64,000 nt of DNA, taken from positions 62,001-126,000 of the forward strand of contig NZ_MZXW01000041.1 in NCBI RefSeq assembly GCF_004123905.1. The letters run 5' to 3'. The DNA is from Bradyrhizobium betae. Lineage in GTDB: Bacteria; Pseudomonadota; Alphaproteobacteria; Rhizobiales; Xanthobacteraceae. The position numbers were made by a program, and so were the translations under genes. Shown one piece after another: positions 43,529-53,841 of the stretch. The stretch's first letter is position 1. Each line of letters begins with the position of its first letter. The notes under the pieces were generated by a model, which saw nothing but the letters and a program-made list of their open reading frames with translations, ran no database searches and had not been told where the DNA came from.

Positions 43529-45987
43529 GGCGCGCGCTGTGGGTGCTCGCGGTGCTCCTGAGCCACTGGCGGCGGCACAAGATGCAGTTCGCGACGCTGC
43601 TGATCGGGCTGATCGCGGCAACTGCGCTGTGGAGCGGCGTGCAGGCGATCAACCAGCAGGCCCGCAACGCCTATGACCGCGCGGCGGCGACGTTTGGCGG
43701 CGTGCGCACCGCGATGCTGGTCGCGCCTGACGCGGCGACTTTTCCGCAGGAGCTGTTCGTCAAGCTCCGCCGCGCGGGCTGGCCGGTGTCGCCGATGCTG
43801 GAGGGACGCGTCCAGATCAACGGCCGCTCGGTGCGGCTGCTCGGCGTCGAGCCGGTGACGATGCCGGCCGAAATCGGCAATGCGCCGCGCCTCGGTGCTT
43901 CGGATCTGAGCAGTTTTGTTGCGCCGCCGGGCCAGACGCTGGTGGCGCAGGAAACGCTGAGCGATTTGCAGGAGCCGGAAGGCGCGGCGCCGCCGATCAG
44001 CAGCGGCGCAAAACTGCCGCCACTGCGCGTGCTGCCGCAGCTCGTTCCCAACGTTCTCGTCGTGGATATCGGCGTGGCGCAGCGTCTCCTGAACAAGCCG
44101 GACCAGGTGTCGCGACTCGTGATCGGCAGGCCGAAGGGCAAGCCGGCGCCGCTCGCAAGCATCGTCGGCGAGCAGTTGCAGCGGGTCGAGCCGAATGCGG
44201 AGACGGAGCTGGAGCGCTTGACCGACAGTTTCCATCTCAACCTCACCGCGTTCGGCCTGCTGTCGTTCTTCGTTGGCCTCTTCATCGTCAACTCCGCCGT
44301 CGGCCTCGCCTTCGAGCAGCGGCTGCCGATGCTGCGGACGTTGCGGGCCTGCGGGGCCTCGGCGCGGCTGGTCGATACCGTGCTGGTGGTCGAGCTGGTG
44401 GCGCTGGCGCTGGTCGCAGGATTGATCGGGCTCGTCTGCGGCTATTTCATCGCGGCGGCGCTGCTGCCGGACGTCGCGGCCTCGCTGCGCGGGCTCTATG
44501 GCGCGCAGATCCCGGGGCAGCTCACGCTCCAACCCGAATGGTGGCTCGCCGGCATCGGCATCAGCATCGCGGGCGCGCTGGTTGCGGCGGCGACCAGCCT
44601 GATCAAGGCGATCAGGATGCCTGTGCTGGCGACCGCGCAACCGTATGCCTGGCAGCAGCGGCAGCGCCGCTGGCTGATCCTGCAAAGCGCAGCGGCCTGC
44701 ATGGTGTTCGTGGTCGCGCTGCTGCTGCTTCACTACGGACAATCGCTGATCGCGGGCTTTGGCGTGCTGGCCGCGCTGATGTTCGGTGCGGCGCTGATCC
44801 TGCCGGCGTTCCTCGAGATCATCCTGCTCGTCGGCCAGCGTTTTGCGAAAGGGCCGCTCGCACTGTGGTTCTGGGCAGACAGCCGGCAGCAGCTCTCGGG
44901 ATTGTCGCTGGCGCTGATGGCGCTGCTGCTCGCGCTCGCCGTCAATGTCGGGGTCTCCACCATGGTGGAAACCTTCAGCCGCACTTTTGTAGGGTGGCTC
45001 AACGGCCGGCTCGCGGCTGATGTCTACATCAGCGCTTCCGACAATGCGCAAGGCGTTGCGATCCGGAACTGGCTGAAGGAGCGTGGCGATGTGCAGGCGA
45101 TCCTGTCGGGCGGACGCGCCGAGGCCCAGGTGCAAGGCCAGCCGGTCGAGTTGCTCGGCCTGCCCGATCACGCGCTCTATCGCGAGCGCTGGCCGCTGCT
45201 GGAGACCGCGCCACGCGCCTGGACCCAGCTGGTGCCAGGCAATGCCGCCTTCATCAGCGAGCAACTGAGCCGCCGGCTGAATGTCCGGGTCGGCGATGTC
45301 ATCGAGGTGCCGGCGCCAGGTGGGACCTGGGAGCTCGATATCGTTGGCATTTATGCCGACTATGGCAACCCCAAGGGACAGCTCGCGGTGAATGTCGCGG
45401 CGCTGATCCGGCACTTTCCGCAGACGCCGCAGACGCGGATCGGCCTCATCGTCGCGAAGGAGAATATTCCCGGGCTGATCGCAGCGTTGCAGAAGCAGTT
45501 TGCGCTCGACGACCGCAGCGTCGCCGACCAGGCGACCGTGAAGGCGGAGTCGATCCGGATCTTCAATCGCACCTTTGCGGTGACCTCGGCACTGAACGCC
45601 TTCACGCTCGGCGTCGCCGGCATCGCGCTGCTGACCAGCCTGCTGACGCTGGCGAATTCGCGCCTGCCGCAGCTCGCGCCGCTCTGGGCGATCGGCATCA
45701 CGCGGCCGCGCCTTGCCGCAATCGAGCTGACCAAGACGCTGTCGGTTGCGCTGTTCACATCGCTGCTGGCCGTGCCGCTCGGGCTGCTGGTGGCGTGGTG
45801 CCTGATCGCGATCGTGAACGTCAAAGCGTTCGGCTGGCGGCTGCCGTTCCACGTGTTTCCATTGCAATTGGTCGAGCTGGTCGCGGTCGCGCTGTTGGCT
45901 TCGCTGCTGGCCGCGCTGCTGCCGATGCTCCGGCTGGCGCGGATGCAGCCGGCGAGCCTCGTCAAGGTGTTTGCCAATGAGCGCTGA
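43525..45987 (+). CDS. ABC exporter permease, FtsX/MacB family
   Basis: An 820-residue membrane protein with an N-terminal helix (residues 25-45), a large periplasmic segment, and two FtsX blocks. The first block holds helices near 240-360, the second near 440-470 and 690-815. The C-terminal LPMLRLARMQPASLVKVFANE is typical. It likely extracts or moves a lipid-linked compound or lipoprotein across the inner membrane. Its 3' end overlaps the start of the AttH-like gene by eleven bases, showing a tight operon. Confidence 0.88.
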
Positions 45988-47059
45988 TCGGATTTCGCGG
46001 CGCGCTTTCGCCGGCGGCATCGCCGCACTCGCGGCTGCCCGCCGCGCCGGCGCGCAAGGCTATGCCGGGCTCGGCGAGACCGCCGATGGCTTTGCTAAGG
46101 TCACACCGGGAAAGACGTTCACCTTCCCCGCCGATCACGGGCCCCATCCGGAGTTTCGCATCGAGTGGTGGTATCTCACGGCGAATCTCACAGATAGCAG
46201 CGGCGCGGCTTGCGGCCTGCAATGGACGCTATTCCGTCAGGCGACGCAGCCGGGGCCGCAAGGTGAAGGCTGGGCCAATCAGCAGATCTGGATGGCGCAT
46301 GCGGCAGTGACGCGCGCCGACACGCACCGCTTCAGCGAAGTGTTTTCGCGTGGTGGGATTGGACAGGCGGGCGTCACGGCAAAACCGTTTGCGGCTTGGA
46401 TCGACGATTGGGAGATGAGGGGTTTTGACCGCACCGACCATCGCGCCTTGGCGCCGGTGACACTGAAGGCCACCGGCACCGACTTCAGCTATGCGCTGAC
46501 GTTAGAGACTGATCGTCCGGTGGTGCTGCAAGGCGACCGCGGCTTCAGCCGCAAGTCGGAGCGTGGGCAGGCTTCCTATTATTACAGCCAGCCGTTTTAC
46601 CAGGCGCGCGGTACGCTCGTCATCGACGACAAGCCGGTCGATGTCTCGGGCCAGGCCTGGATGGACCGCGAATGGAGTAGCCAGCCGCTGGATGCCGACC
46701 AGACCGGCTGGGACTGGCTGTCGCTGCATCTTGCATCCGGCGACAAGCTGATGCTGTACCGGCTGCGCCAGAAGGACGGCAAAGATTATCCGTTCGGCAA
46801 CTGGATCAGCGCTAGCGGCGACACGCAGATGATTGTGGGCAGCGATATCCAGATGACACCGAAAGCGACGACGGAGGTCGCAGGTCGTAAGCTGCCGGTG
46901 GAATGGCAGATCGCGATCCCCTCACGGTCCTTCTCGATTTCCTGCAAGCCGCTCAATCCAAAAGCCTGGATGGGGACCGGCTTCTCCTATTGGGAGGGGC
47001 CGATCAGTTTTGCCGGCACGCATGACGGCGTTGGCTATCTCGAGCTGACCGGGTATTGA
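45977..47059 (+). CDS. AttH-like / CrtC-superfamily exported lipocalin-fold protein
   Basis: A 360-residue protein with a Tat-type signal (ISRRAFAGGIAALAAARRAGAQG). The mature part shows HPEFRIEWWYLTANLTD, GLQWTLFRQATQPG and VSGQAWMDREWSSQPLDADQTGWDWLSLHL, the two-lipocalin pattern of the AttH and carotenoid 1,2-hydratase superfamily. It is encoded in the same operon as the ABC exporter, so it probably receives or modifies the exported compound in the periplasm. Enzymatic activity is possible but unproven. Confidence 0.85.
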   Translation: MSADRISRRAFAGGIAALAAARRAGAQGYAGLGETADGFAKVTPGKTFTFPADHGPHPEFRIEWWYLTANLTDSSGAACGLQWTLFRQATQPGPQGEGWANQQIWMAHAAVTRADTHRFSEVFSRGGIGQAGVTAKPFAAWIDDWEMRGFDRTDHRALAPVTLKATGTDFSYALTLETDRPVVLQGDRGFSRKSERGQASYYYSQPFYQARGTLVIDDKPVDVSGQAWMDREWSSQPLDADQTGWDWLSLHLASGDKLMLYRLRQKDGKDYPFGNWISASGDTQMIVGSDIQMTPKATTEVAGRKLPVEWQIAIPSRSFSISCKPLNPKAWMGTGFSYWEGPISFAGTHDGVGYLELTGY

Positions 47060-47088
47060 AGCGCGACCGCTAGGTTCTCGTTTTGACG

Positions 47089-47130
47089 CGTTTTCTCGAC
47101 GCGAACCGGTATCCACTTCGCTCGAAAACG
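47089..47130. repeat. Short inverted repeat between AttH-like and MAPEG genes
   Basis: CGTTTTC and GAAAACG ends enclose a partly complementary centre. It belongs to a compact class of interspersed rhizobial elements and lies 18 bases before the MAPEG start, so it forms part of that gene's leader. Confidence 0.6.
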
Positions 47131-47147
47131 CTATTGGGGCTTCCGCG

Positions 47148-47534
47148 ATGTATCATCTCACCGCCCTCGTCACGCTGCTGGCGATTGCATTTTATTTCTT
47201 CACCATCATGAACGTCTCGCGATCCCGGTCGAAGACGGGCGTCAAGGTGCCGGCGATATCGGGCCATCCCGACTTCGAGCGCGCCTTCCGCATCCAGGCG
47301 AACACGCTGGAATGGATGCCGATTGTCCTGCCGGCGCTCTGGCTGTTCGCGATCTATATCGGCGACGCCATCGCAGCCGGCATCGGCGCGGTCTGGATCA
47401 TCGGGCGCGTTGTCTACTTCATCGGCTATTCGAAGGCAGCCGCAAAACGCGGCCCGGGGTTCATGATCCAGGGCATCGCCGCCATTGCGCTGTGGGCGGG
47501 GGCAATCGGGGCGGTGGTGTTGCGGCTGGTCTAG
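47148..47534 (+). CDS. MAPEG-family membrane protein
   Basis: A 128-residue protein with four helices. The family motif is seen in FERAFRIQANTLEWMPIVLPALWLFAIYIGD, followed by GRVVYFIGYSKAAAKRGPGFMIQGIA. MAPEG proteins are trimeric membrane enzymes acting on glutathione or lipid substrates; bacterial members are mostly of glutathione-transferase type. It follows the AttH-like gene after 88 bases and may or may not share its transcript. Confidence 0.9.
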   Translation: MYHLTALVTLLAIAFYFFTIMNVSRSRSKTGVKVPAISGHPDFERAFRIQANTLEWMPIVLPALWLFAIYIGDAIAAGIGAVWIIGRVVYFIGYSKAAAKRGPGFMIQGIAAIALWAGAIGAVVLRLV

Positions 47535-47558
47535 TGAAGCGTGGCATCACGCGCGCAC

Positions 47559-47688
47559 GTGTCCCGGGCGCGGTGCAGCGTGTAACGCTGCGCCGCTGAA
47601 CCGGACCCAGCCGGGCCGCTAGGCGTGGAGATGCGTGGGTCCCGGCTCTGCGCAGCAGCGTTTCACGCTGCAGCGCGTCCGGGACACG
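47559..47688. repeat. Intergenic inverted-repeat element
   Basis: Outer ends CGTGTCCCGG and CCGGGACACG with inner complementary stretches around GCAGCGTGTAACGCTGC and GCAGCGTTTCACGCTGC. It lies between the convergent MAPEG and LivK-like genes and almost touches the latter's stop. Confidence 0.8.
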
Positions 47689-47692
47689 AGAC

Positions 47693-48886
47693 TTACTTCG
47701 TCAGCGGGCAGCCGCTTTCCTTGGCGGTGAAGAACGCCTTGTCGCCGGGGACGGTGGCGATCAGCTTGTAATAGTCCCAGGGCTTCTTCGACTCCGACGG
47801 CTTCTTGACCTCGAACAGATACATGTCGTGGACCATGCGGCCGTTCTCGAGCACCTTGCCGCCGTGCGCGAAATCGTCGTCGACCGGAAGCTCCTTCAGC
47901 TTCTTGCCAACCGCGTCCGGGTCCTTGGTGCCGGCGGCCTTGACCGCCTTGAGATAGCTCAGTGTCGCCGAATAGGTGCCGGCCTGGATCATGTTCGGCA
48001 TCCGGCTGGTGCGCTTGAAAAAGCGCTCGCCGAAATTGCGAGTGCGATCGTTGAGATCCCAGTAATAGCCCTCGGTCAGCACCAGGCCCTGCGCGGCCTG
48101 AAGGCCGAGACCGTTCACTTCGGCGAGCGTCATCAGCAGCCCGGCAAGCTTCTGGCCGCCGGAGACGATGCCGAACTCGGCCGCCTGCTTGATCGAGTTG
48201 GTGGTGTCGAGGCCGGCATTGGCGAGCCCGACGATCTTCGCCTTCGAGCTCTGCGCCTGGAGCAGGAAGGACGAGAAGTCCGAGGAGTTGAGCGGCACGC
48301 GCACCGAGCCGATCACCTTGCCGCCATTGGCCGTGACGATCTCGCTGGTGTCTTTTTCCAGTGCGTAGCCGAAGGCGTAGTCCGCGGTGAGGAAGAACCA
48401 GCTGTCGCCGCCCGCCTTGGTCAGCGAGCCGCCGGTGCCGACGCCGAGCGCGCGGGTGTCATAGGCCCAGTGAAAGCCGTAGGGCTGACAGGCGTCGCCC
48501 GTGAGACGCGAGGTCGCGGCGCCGACGACGATGTCGATCTTCTTCTTTTCCTTGGAGAGCTCGTGGATCGCGAGCGCGACCGAGGAGGTCGTCAGCTCCG
48601 TGATCATGTCGACGTTCTCGACGTCGTACCAGCGCCGCGCGATCGAAGTGGCGAGATCCGGCTTGTTCTGATGGTCGGCGGTGACCATCTCGATCTTCTG
48701 GCCCAGCACCTCGCCGCCGAAATCCTCGATCGCCATCTTGGCGGCTTCGACCGAGTATTTTCCGCCGTAATCGGCGTAGACGCCGGACTGGTCGTTGAGG
48801 ATGCCGATCTTGACACCTTGCGCGGACGCCGGTGCGGCCAGCAGCAAGGCCGACATTGCGACAGCGGCCAAAAGTGCTGATTTCAT
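47693..48886 (-). CDS. Branched-chain amino-acid-type ABC substrate-binding protein (LivK-like), orphan
   Basis: A 397-residue periplasmic receptor of peripla_BP_6 type. The signal peptide ends near ASAQG, then VKIGILNDQSGVYADYGGKYSVEAAKMAIEDFGG. The substrate-binding segment includes ATSRLTGDACQPYGFHWAYDTRALG and TADYAFGYALEKDTSEIV. No LivHMGF transport genes accompany it, so its partner lies elsewhere. Related rhizobial proteins are very numerous and bind diverse compounds, often aromatic acids or amides. Confidence 0.9.
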   Translation of the reverse strand: MKSALLAAVAMSALLLAAPASAQGVKIGILNDQSGVYADYGGKYSVEAAKMAIEDFGGEVLGQKIEMVTADHQNKPDLATSIARRWYDVENVDMITELTTSSVALAIHELSKEKKKIDIVVGAATSRLTGDACQPYGFHWAYDTRALGVGTGGSLTKAGGDSWFFLTADYAFGYALEKDTSEIVTANGGKVIGSVRVPLNSSDFSSFLLQAQSSKAKIVGLANAGLDTTNSIKQAAEFGIVSGGQKLAGLLMTLAEVNGLGLQAAQGLVLTEGYYWDLNDRTRNFGERFFKRTSRMPNMIQAGTYSATLSYLKAVKAAGTKDPDAVGKKLKELPVDDDFAHGGKVLENGRMVHDMYLFEVKKPSESKKPWDYYKLIATVPGDKAFFTAKESGCPLTK

Positions 48887-49005
48887 GTGTTAGCTCCCAG
48901 CAGTGTTCTGTTTTGAAATCGCGCGGAGTGTAGTGAAGAACCGGAGGCCTGCCCATCCATTTCGGCGTAGGCCGTTAGTATGGGCGCGGCGGCTTCACAG
49001 AATGC

Positions 49006-49033
49006 CGTCGTCCTGGCGAAAGCCAGGACGACG
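49006..49033. terminator. Stable GNRA-type hairpin after the RND operon
   Basis: A 12-base perfect stem (CGTCGTCCTGGC and its inverse) closes a GAAA loop on the plus strand. It starts 12 bases past the RND pump stop, reading leftward. There is no strong T-run, so it may stabilise the mRNA end rather than act as a classical terminator. Confidence 0.6.
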
Positions 49034-49044
49034 TTGTCGAAACG

Positions 49045-52000
49045 TTATGCCGCGGCCTCCGGCTTCTTCCCCTCATTCGGCCCCTCGGCCAGGTTCCGCA
49101 CCACCACATAGAAGATCGGCGTGAACAGCAGGCCGAACAGGGTGACGCCGATCATGCCGAAGAACACGGCGACGCCGACGGCTTGCCGCATCTCCGAGCC
49201 GGAGCCGCTTGAGATCACCAGCGGCAGCACGCCGAGGATGAAGGCAAAGGACGTCATCAAAATCGGCCGCAGTCGCAGCCGGCAGGCGTCGATGACGGCC
49301 TCAAGCCTCGGCTTGCCCTCCTTCTCGATGTCGCGCGCGAACTCGACGATCAGGATCGCGTTCTTTGCCGCCAACCCCACCAACACAACGAAACCAATCT
49401 GGGTGAGGATGTTGACGTCCTGGCCCATGATGCGCACGCCGATGGTCGCCGCCAACAGGCACATCGGCACGATCAGGATCACCGCGAACGGCAGCGTCCA
49501 GCTGCCATATTGCGCGGCGAGCACGAGATAGACGAACAGCACGCAGATTGGGAACACGTAAAGGCCGGCATTGCCGCCGGTGACCTGCTGATAGGACAGA
49601 TCCGTCCATTCGAAGGTGAAGCCGCTCGGCAGGGTGTCGTCCGCGAGCTTCTTGATGGCGTTGAGCGCGGTGGTCGAGCTGGTGCCCGGCGCAGGCTCGC
49701 CCTGGAGCTCGGAGGCCGCATAGAGATTGTAGCGCGCGACGCGATCGGGCCCCGAGACGTCCTTGAATTCGACCACGCTGCCGAGCATCACCATGTCGCC
49801 CGAAGCATTGCGCGTGCGCAGCCGCGAGAGATCACTCGGCTCTTTCCGGAACGGGAAGTCGGCCTGGGCAGTGACGTGATAGGTGCGGCCGAACAAGTTG
49901 AAGTCGTTGACATAGGTCGATCCGAAATAGGTCTGGATCGTGTCGTTGATGTTGGCGATGGGCACGCCGAGCTTCTGCGCCTTGGTGCGGTCGATGTCGA
50001 CGAACAGCTGCGGCGTGCCGGCCGAGAACGGCGAGAACACCGTGGGACCGAGCAGCGAAGGGGATTTGCGCGCTGCGGCGACAAGCTCGTCGGTGGCCGC
50101 AGCAAGCAGCTCCGGCCCGCGGCCCTGGCGGTCCTGGATGCGGATGGTGAAGCCGCCGCCGGTGCCGATGCCGGGCACGGCCGGGGGCGGAATGACGATG
50201 ATGAACGCGCCCTGGATCGCGGCGAGTCGCTTGCGCAGCTCGCCCGTGATGGCGTTCGCCGTCAGCCCCTTCTTCAGGCGCACCTCGGGTTCATCGAACA
50301 CCGGGAACAGTGCGGCCGCGTTGCCAGCCTGCGTGCGTGTCGCGCCGGAGAAGCCCGCGAAAGCGGCGACGCGGATGATACCCGGCGTATCCAGCGAGAT
50401 CCGCTCGATCTCGCGCACGATCTCCGTGGTGCGCGCCAGCGACGCCGCGCCCGGCAATTGCACGGAGATGATGACGTAGCCGCGGTCCTGCGCCGGAATA
50501 AAGCCTTGCGACGTGGTCCCGATCAGCCAGCCGGCACTGCCGATCAGCACGACATAGATCAGGATCATCACCACCGAATGCCGGATCACGAAATTGGCGA
50601 GCCCGGCATAACCGTGCGCGAGACGGTCGAACACGCGGTTGAAGACGCCGGTGAAGGCATTCCAGCCACGCGCGATCAGATTCCAGGCAGCCGGCGGCCG
50701 CTTCTCCTCGTGCGGCGTGAGGATCAGCGAAGCCAGCGCCGGTGACAGCGTCAGCGAGCAGAAGCAGGAGATCGCGGTCGCCACCGCAATGGTGACGGCG
50801 AATTGCTGGAAGAACTGCCCGGAGATGCCGCCGAGAAAGGCGGTCGGCACGAACACCGCGCACAGCACCAGCGCGATCGAGACCAGCGCGCCGCCGACCT
50901 CCTCCATGGTCTTGAGCGCAGCGTCGCGCCGGCTGAGGCCATGCTCGAGATGGCGCTCGACATTCTCGACCACCACGATGGCGTCGTCGACCACGATGCC
51001 GACGGCGAGCACGAGACCGAACAAGGTGAGGTTGTTGATGGAGAAACCGAGCGCCGCCATCACCGCAAACGTGCCGACCAGCGAGACCGGGATCGCGATG
51101 ATCGGAATGATCGCGGGCCGCCATCCTTGCAGGAACACCAGCACCACGATGACCACCAGCAGCATGGCCTCGTAGATGGTCTTGATCAGCTCGTGGACCG
51201 ACTGCGCGATGAACTCGGTCGGGTTGTAGCCGATGTTGTAGTCGAGGCCTTTCGGAAAACTCTCTTTCAACCTCGTCATCGTGTCGGAGATGTTCTTGGC
51301 CGTCGCGAGAGCGTTCGACCCCGGCCGCTGCGTCACCAGCATGGCGACGGCCGACTTGCGCAACAGGAAGCTGTTGGTGGAGTACGCGAGCGCACCGAGC
51401 TCGATCCGGGCGACGTCGCGCAGACGCACCGTGCGGCCGTCGGAGCCGGCCTTGATCAAAATGTCCTCGAACTGCTTCTGGTCCTTCAGGCGCCCGGTGA
51501 AGACGAGATTCGGCTGGAACGCCCGGTCGGCGATCGGCGGCTCGGCGATCTGGCCGCCGGCGATCTGCACATTCTGGGCGCGGATCGCCGCAAGGACCTC
51601 AGTCGAGGTCAGGCCGAGATTGGCGATGCGGTCGGGGTCGAGCCACAGCCGCATCGAATAGTCGCGCGCGCCAAAGATCTGGATGTCGCCGACGCCGTCG
51701 ATGCGCAGCAGCTGGTCGCGGACCTGGAGCAGCGCGTAGTTGGAGATGTAGAGCTGGTCGAAGGTGTCGTCCGGCGACAGCATGAACACGACCATCAGGA
51801 TGTCGGGCGAGTTCTTGCGGGTGACGACGCCGTTGCGCTGCACTTCATCCGGCAATTGCGGCTGCGCGATCGCGACGCGGTTCTGCACCAGCACCTGCGC
51901 CTTGTCGAGGTCGGTGCCGAGCTTGAAGGTGACGGTAATCGTCAGTTGGCCGTTCGAGGTCGCCTGGCTGTAGAGATACAGCATGTCCTCGACGCCGTTG

Positions 52001-52212
52001 ATCTGCTGCTCGATGGGAGCTGCGACCGTGTCGGACACGGTTTGCGCCGAGGCGCCCGGATATTGCGTGGTGACGACGACGGTCGGTGGCACCACTTGCG
52101 GATATTCGGAGACCGGCAGCGTGGTGTAGGCGAGCGCGCCGACGATCAGCAGCACGATCGACAGCACCATCGCCAGGATGGGCTGGTTGATGGAGAGACG
52201 GCCGAGATTCAT
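49045..52212 (-). CDS. RND efflux pump inner-membrane transporter (AcrB/MexF type)
   Basis: A 1055-residue proton-driven exporter of the HAE1 family. The first helix MNLGRLSINQPILAMVLSIVLLIVGALAYTTLPVSEYP is standard. The proton-relay aspartates are in GIVVDDAIVVVENVERH, and the matching lysine is in GLAAKNAILIVEFARD. Two large periplasmic loops are present at normal size. It overlaps the fusion-protein stop by four bases. No outer-membrane TolC-type gene or regulator adjoins it, so those come from elsewhere. The likely substrates are hydrophobic drugs, flavonoids or solvents. Confidence 0.95.
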   Translation of the reverse strand: MNLGRLSINQPILAMVLSIVLLIVGALAYTTLPVSEYPQVVPPTVVVTTQYPGASAQTVSDTVAAPIEQQINGVEDMLYLYSQATSNGQLTITVTFKLGTDLDKAQVLVQNRVAIAQPQLPDEVQRNGVVTRKNSPDILMVVFMLSPDDTFDQLYISNYALLQVRDQLLRIDGVGDIQIFGARDYSMRLWLDPDRIANLGLTSTEVLAAIRAQNVQIAGGQIAEPPIADRAFQPNLVFTGRLKDQKQFEDILIKAGSDGRTVRLRDVARIELGALAYSTNSFLLRKSAVAMLVTQRPGSNALATAKNISDTMTRLKESFPKGLDYNIGYNPTEFIAQSVHELIKTIYEAMLLVVIVVLVFLQGWRPAIIPIIAIPVSLVGTFAVMAALGFSINNLTLFGLVLAVGIVVDDAIVVVENVERHLEHGLSRRDAALKTMEEVGGALVSIALVLCAVFVPTAFLGGISGQFFQQFAVTIAVATAISCFCSLTLSPALASLILTPHEEKRPPAAWNLIARGWNAFTGVFNRVFDRLAHGYAGLANFVIRHSVVMILIYVVLIGSAGWLIGTTSQGFIPAQDRGYVIISVQLPGAASLARTTEIVREIERISLDTPGIIRVAAFAGFSGATRTQAGNAAALFPVFDEPEVRLKKGLTANAITGELRKRLAAIQGAFIIVIPPPAVPGIGTGGGFTIRIQDRQGRGPELLAAATDELVAAARKSPSLLGPTVFSPFSAGTPQLFVDIDRTKAQKLGVPIANINDTIQTYFGSTYVNDFNLFGRTYHVTAQADFPFRKEPSDLSRLRTRNASGDMVMLGSVVEFKDVSGPDRVARYNLYAASELQGEPAPGTSSTTALNAIKKLADDTLPSGFTFEWTDLSYQQVTGGNAGLYVFPICVLFVYLVLAAQYGSWTLPFAVILIVPMCLLAATIGVRIMGQDVNILTQIGFVVLVGLAAKNAILIVEFARDIEKEGKPRLEAVIDACRLRLRPILMTSFAFILGVLPLVISSGSGSEMRQAVGVAVFFGMIGVTLFGLLFTPIFYVVVRNLAEGPNEGKKPEAAA

Positions 52213-53414
52213 GACTTGCCACCGGCCGGCGCCTGAGCAGCAGTCGGCGCCACCTTGGCGCCGACGCGGGCGCGCTGGATGCCGTTGACGATGACCCGGT
52301 CCTCCGGCTTCAGCCCTTCGCGGATCACGCGCAGGCCCTCATCGAGCGGCCCGAGCACGACGGGACGCGCCTCGACGGTGTCGTCAGGCTTGACCACGAA
52401 CACGATCTTGCGGGACTGGTCGGTCGCAACGGCGACGTCGGGGATCAGCAGAGCCTCATAAGGCGCGCTGCCGATCAGGCGGACGCGGCCGAACTGACCG
52501 GGCAGGATCGACAGATCGGTGTTCTTGATGACGGCGCGGCTGCGCAGCGTGCCGGTGGAGACGTCGAGGCGGTTGTCGAGGAAGTTGATGGTGCCCTCAT
52601 GCGACGGCTTGGTCTCACCGGCCAGCGTCACCTGCACCGGGTTCGCGGTGTCGCGCGAGCTCGGGCGGCGGCCTTCGAACCACAGCTTGCTGTATTTAAT
52701 GAAGGTCGCCTCATCCATGTCGAAATAGACGTAGATCGGATCGAGCGCGACGATCGAGGTGAGAAGCGTCGAGGTGCCGGTATCGCTGCCCTGCACGAGG
52801 TTGCCGGGGCTGACGAGATGGCGGCTGACGCGGCCCGTGAGCGGCGCGGTCACGTGGGTGAATTCGATGTTGAGCCGGGCGGCCTTCAGCGCGCCTGCGG
52901 CCTGCGTCTCCGCCGCGTGCGCCGCCTGCAAGGCCTGGCGGCGCTGGTCGACGGCCTGCTCCGAGACCGCGCTGGTCTGGACCAGGTTCAGGCCACGGTC
53001 GAGCTCGCGCTTGGCCAGTTCCACCTTGGCGCGCGCGTCGGAGAGCTGGCCATCAGCCTGCTCGGCCACCGCTTCGAACGGACGCGGGTCGATCACGTAG
53101 AGCAGATCGCCCTGGTGCACGATGGCGCCGTCCTGGAATTCGACCGAGTTGACGAAGCCGCCGACGCGGGGGCGCACCTGCACCTCCTCGACCGCCTCGA
53201 AGCGGCCGGTGAACTCGTCCCAATCGGTGACGGTGCGCTTGACCGGCTGGGCGACGGTGACCGGAGCCGGCGGCGGTGCGGAGGCTTGTGACGAGGGTTG
53301 TCCGCAACCCGCGAGCGCAAAGGCTGCGGCGAGAAGGCCGGCGATGGCGATGTGCCGAGGTTGAACGAAATCGTGCTTTTTCACAAATGGCTCGCTTCCG
53401 TCCGGTCCGCTCAT
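52209..53414 (-). CDS. RND efflux membrane-fusion protein (AcrA/MexE type)
   Basis: A 401-residue lipoprotein adaptor. The signal ends in the lipobox LAGC, followed by a proline/alanine-rich linker. The barrel-sandwich domain has VRPRVGGFVNSVEFQDGAIVHQGDLLYVIDPRPFEA, the coiled-coil hairpin spans about residues 110-170 and the lipoyl half THVTAPLTGRVSRHLVSPGNLVQG follows. The start at 53414 is favoured by GAGGA upstream; GTG 53384 is an alternative that still keeps the signal. It links the RND pump to an outer-membrane channel. Confidence 0.92.
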   Translation of the reverse strand: MSGPDGSEPFVKKHDFVQPRHIAIAGLLAAAFALAGCGQPSSQASAPPPAPVTVAQPVKRTVTDWDEFTGRFEAVEEVQVRPRVGGFVNSVEFQDGAIVHQGDLLYVIDPRPFEAVAEQADGQLSDARAKVELAKRELDRGLNLVQTSAVSEQAVDQRRQALQAAHAAETQAAGALKAARLNIEFTHVTAPLTGRVSRHLVSPGNLVQGSDTGTSTLLTSIVALDPIYVYFDMDEATFIKYSKLWFEGRRPSSRDTANPVQVTLAGETKPSHEGTINFLDNRLDVSTGTLRSRAVIKNTDLSILPGQFGRVRLIGSAPYEALLIPDVAVATDQSRKIVFVVKPDDTVEARPVVLGPLDEGLRVIREGLKPEDRVIVNGIQRARVGAKVAPTAAQAPAGGKS

Positions 53415-53660
53415 CCCAGGTCCTCGCATCAAAAGCCACGGAAAATGCAGGATACGCCTCTACCCGCGGGCGCCACAAGATGGGTGGAGTTGATGAACTC
53501 TTCAAGACCAAAACGCGCGCAACGCTCGGAGGAGCGCCCTGGCCGGATGGCGGGTTGACAGCGAGATAGCCGGCTTCCCACGCGGTGATTAGTAGGCGGG
53601 GTGCGAATGGACTTATTCGCGTGGCTCATGAATGGAGGGCGGCGGTGAGTGCCTCCGCTC
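53415..53660. other. Divergent leader of the RND operon
   Basis: About 250 bases without a supportable gene, presumably holding the leftward pump promoter. A degenerate palindrome around 53490-53505 (TTGATGAACTCTTCAA) could be an operator for a pump repressor, but the match between arms is imperfect. Confidence 0.35.
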
Positions 53661-53735
53661 CCGTCATGCCCGGGCATCCACGTTCCTTGTGCCGCGTGGC
53701 AGGGCGTGGAGGTCGGGACAAGCCCGGCTATGACG
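53661..53735. repeat. Intergenic palindromic repeat, CGTCATGCCCGGGC family (short copy)
   Basis: Begins CGTCATGCCCGGGCATCCAC and ends AAGCCCGGCTATGACG, related to the copies at 19667 and 27092 but shortened. It lies in the gap between the divergent RND operon and the dehydrogenase gene. Confidence 0.78.
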
Positions 53736-53841
53736 GAGCGGACGTCCCGAGACCGCCAGCGTCTTCGCACATGACGGGCAGGGCCGGCTCGGCTAGATTA
53801 CCCCTACAAAAACAAAGACGAATTGTCCGGGGAGGACAGGC